This document shows positions 4,740 through 5,393 of a DNA stretch of 5,393 bases, piece by piece; positions within the stretch are counted from its first letter, which is position 1; every line of letters begins with the position of its first letter. Source of the stretch: an uncultured Bacilli bacterium (lineage in GTDB: Bacteria; Bacillota_I; Bacilli_A; RF39; UBA660); NCBI GenBank assembly GCA_904502155.1, contig CAJGDV010000086.1, positions 1 to 5,393 of the forward strand, given 5' to 3'. The position numbers were made by a program, and so were the translations under genes. The notes under the pieces were generated by a model. It ran no database searches. It was not told where the DNA came from and saw only the letters and a list, made by a program, of their open reading frames with translations.

Positions 4740-5393
4740 ATGGAAAATATTCTTAAAAATTATATTGAAAAACTAGATGAATTATATATTACGAAAATAG
4801 AAGAAATGTTAAATAATGAAAATTCAGGTAAAAAAGAATGTATTATAGCAAGACAAGAATTTAAGGATTTGTTAAAACTAAAGAATTTATACGAAACTTT
4901 ATTTAAGGGAATAGATAAAGACTATGTATCATTAAGTATTTTCTTGATATTTAAAAATCAAGCATTATTTCCTAATGGTGGAACATTTAGAAATACAAGT
5001 GCTATTATTAGTGGTTCAACAGTTAAATGCTCAGAGCATAGAAATATTAGTAAAGAATTAAATAACTTAAATAATGAATTTGTAGATTTAAAAAATAAAG
5101 CTAAAAACTGTGAGGATAAAGAAGAATTTATAAAAGAAGTATTAGAACTTAAAGCTAAAGTAGTTAAAATACATCCATTTCCTGATGGAAACGGTAGATG
5201 TTCAAGGGCTTTAGTTGATTGTTTATTAATGTTAGCTGGACTTGAAGTTACACCATATAATAAATTAGATTATAATGAACATAAAAAATATATTGATGCT
5301 ATGGCTAAAATGCTAGAAGAAAATAATTCAAACGATTTAATGGAATTTTATAAAGGACATATAACTAACTTAAATAATAAGGTGAAAAGAAAA
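4740..5393 (+). CDS. Fic-domain protein, probable AMP-transferase (3' partial)
   Basis: The frame is open from ATG 4740 to the window end (218 codons) with no stop, so the 3' end is missing. Fic proteins transfer AMP (sometimes other nucleotide moieties) from NTPs to target protein hydroxyls. The complete catalytic motif HPFPDGNGRCSR lies at residues 145-156. It has catalytic His145, Asp149 (metal binding), Asn151, Gly152, and the phosphate-binding Arg153 and Arg156, matching HPFx(D/E)GN(G/K)RxxR. Upstream, PNGGTFRNTSAIISGS (78-93) fits the substrate-flap strand region. Residues 1-60 and 100-140 are helical and charged. I see no clean inhibitory (S/T)xxxE(G/N) motif in the visible part. TKIEEM (18-23) and SGKKEC (29-34) match only up to the Glu. 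No signal peptide or membrane segment is visible. The lysine-rich last residues suggest the true end is near. The target is unknown. It could be a stand-alone regulator or a toxin whose partner gene lies beyond the window. Confidence 0.85.
   Translation, partial: MENILKNYIEKLDELYITKIEEMLNNENSGKKECIIARQEFKDLLKLKNLYETLFKGIDKDYVSLSIFLIFKNQALFPNGGTFRNTSAIISGSTVKCSEHRNISKELNNLNNEFVDLKNKAKNCEDKEEFIKEVLELKAKVVKIHPFPDGNGRCSRALVDCLLMLAGLEVTPYNKLDYNEHKKYIDAMAKMLEENNSNDLMEFYKGHITNLNNKVKRK

Noticed and set aside
1..5393. CRISPR arrays, tRNA/rRNA genes, insertion sequences
   Set aside because: I saw no regularly spaced repeats, no tRNA- or rRNA-like sequence, and no transposase or terminal inverted repeats with target duplications.

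Overview
The window is strongly AT-rich and all its genes are on the + strand. Gaps are short, Shine-Dalgarno sites are strong (AGGAG type), and the termination signals are U-tract hairpins. A clear Spo0A places it in the Firmicutes, the group to which this regulator is essentially restricted. The base composition, the Acholeplasma-like glycolipid glycosyltransferase and the style of the 5' surface protein suggest an uncultured gut member of the Bacilli close to the Mollicutes/Erysipelotrichales (RF39-like). That placement is inference. All Trp codons are TGG, and the five visible stops are TAA or TAG, so nothing indicates a recoded UGA.

Layout: (1) 1-575 is the 3' part of a secreted or surface protein with features of the formylglycine-generating-enzyme/C-type-lectin fold, closed by a strong terminator. 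(2) 598-3808 is a three-gene unit, pgk - GT4 glycosyltransferase - tpiA, with a promoter whose -35 lies in the preceding terminator stem. The glycosyltransferase and tpiA overlap by 13 nt, and a terminator hairpin spans the tpiA stop codon. (3) 3809-4678 is spo0A with its own promoter, a perfect Spo0A-binding box upstream, and a terminator that again overlaps its last codons. (4) 4688-5393 is a Fic-domain protein with its own promoter. Its 3' end runs off the window.

How they work together: pgk and tpiA encode lower-glycolysis enzymes. The gene between them most resembles diacylglycerol glucosyltransferases, so membrane glycolipid synthesis may be co-expressed with glycolysis. spo0A is the master switch for sporulation and stationary phase and seems able to control itself. 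The Fic protein is probably an AMP-transferase of unknown target. No clearly new multi-gene system is visible. The most interesting points are regulatory compaction (terminators merged with stop codons and with a promoter), the apparent Spo0A autoregulatory site, the Spo0A residue changes, the Fic neighbour, and the lectin-fold surface protein.
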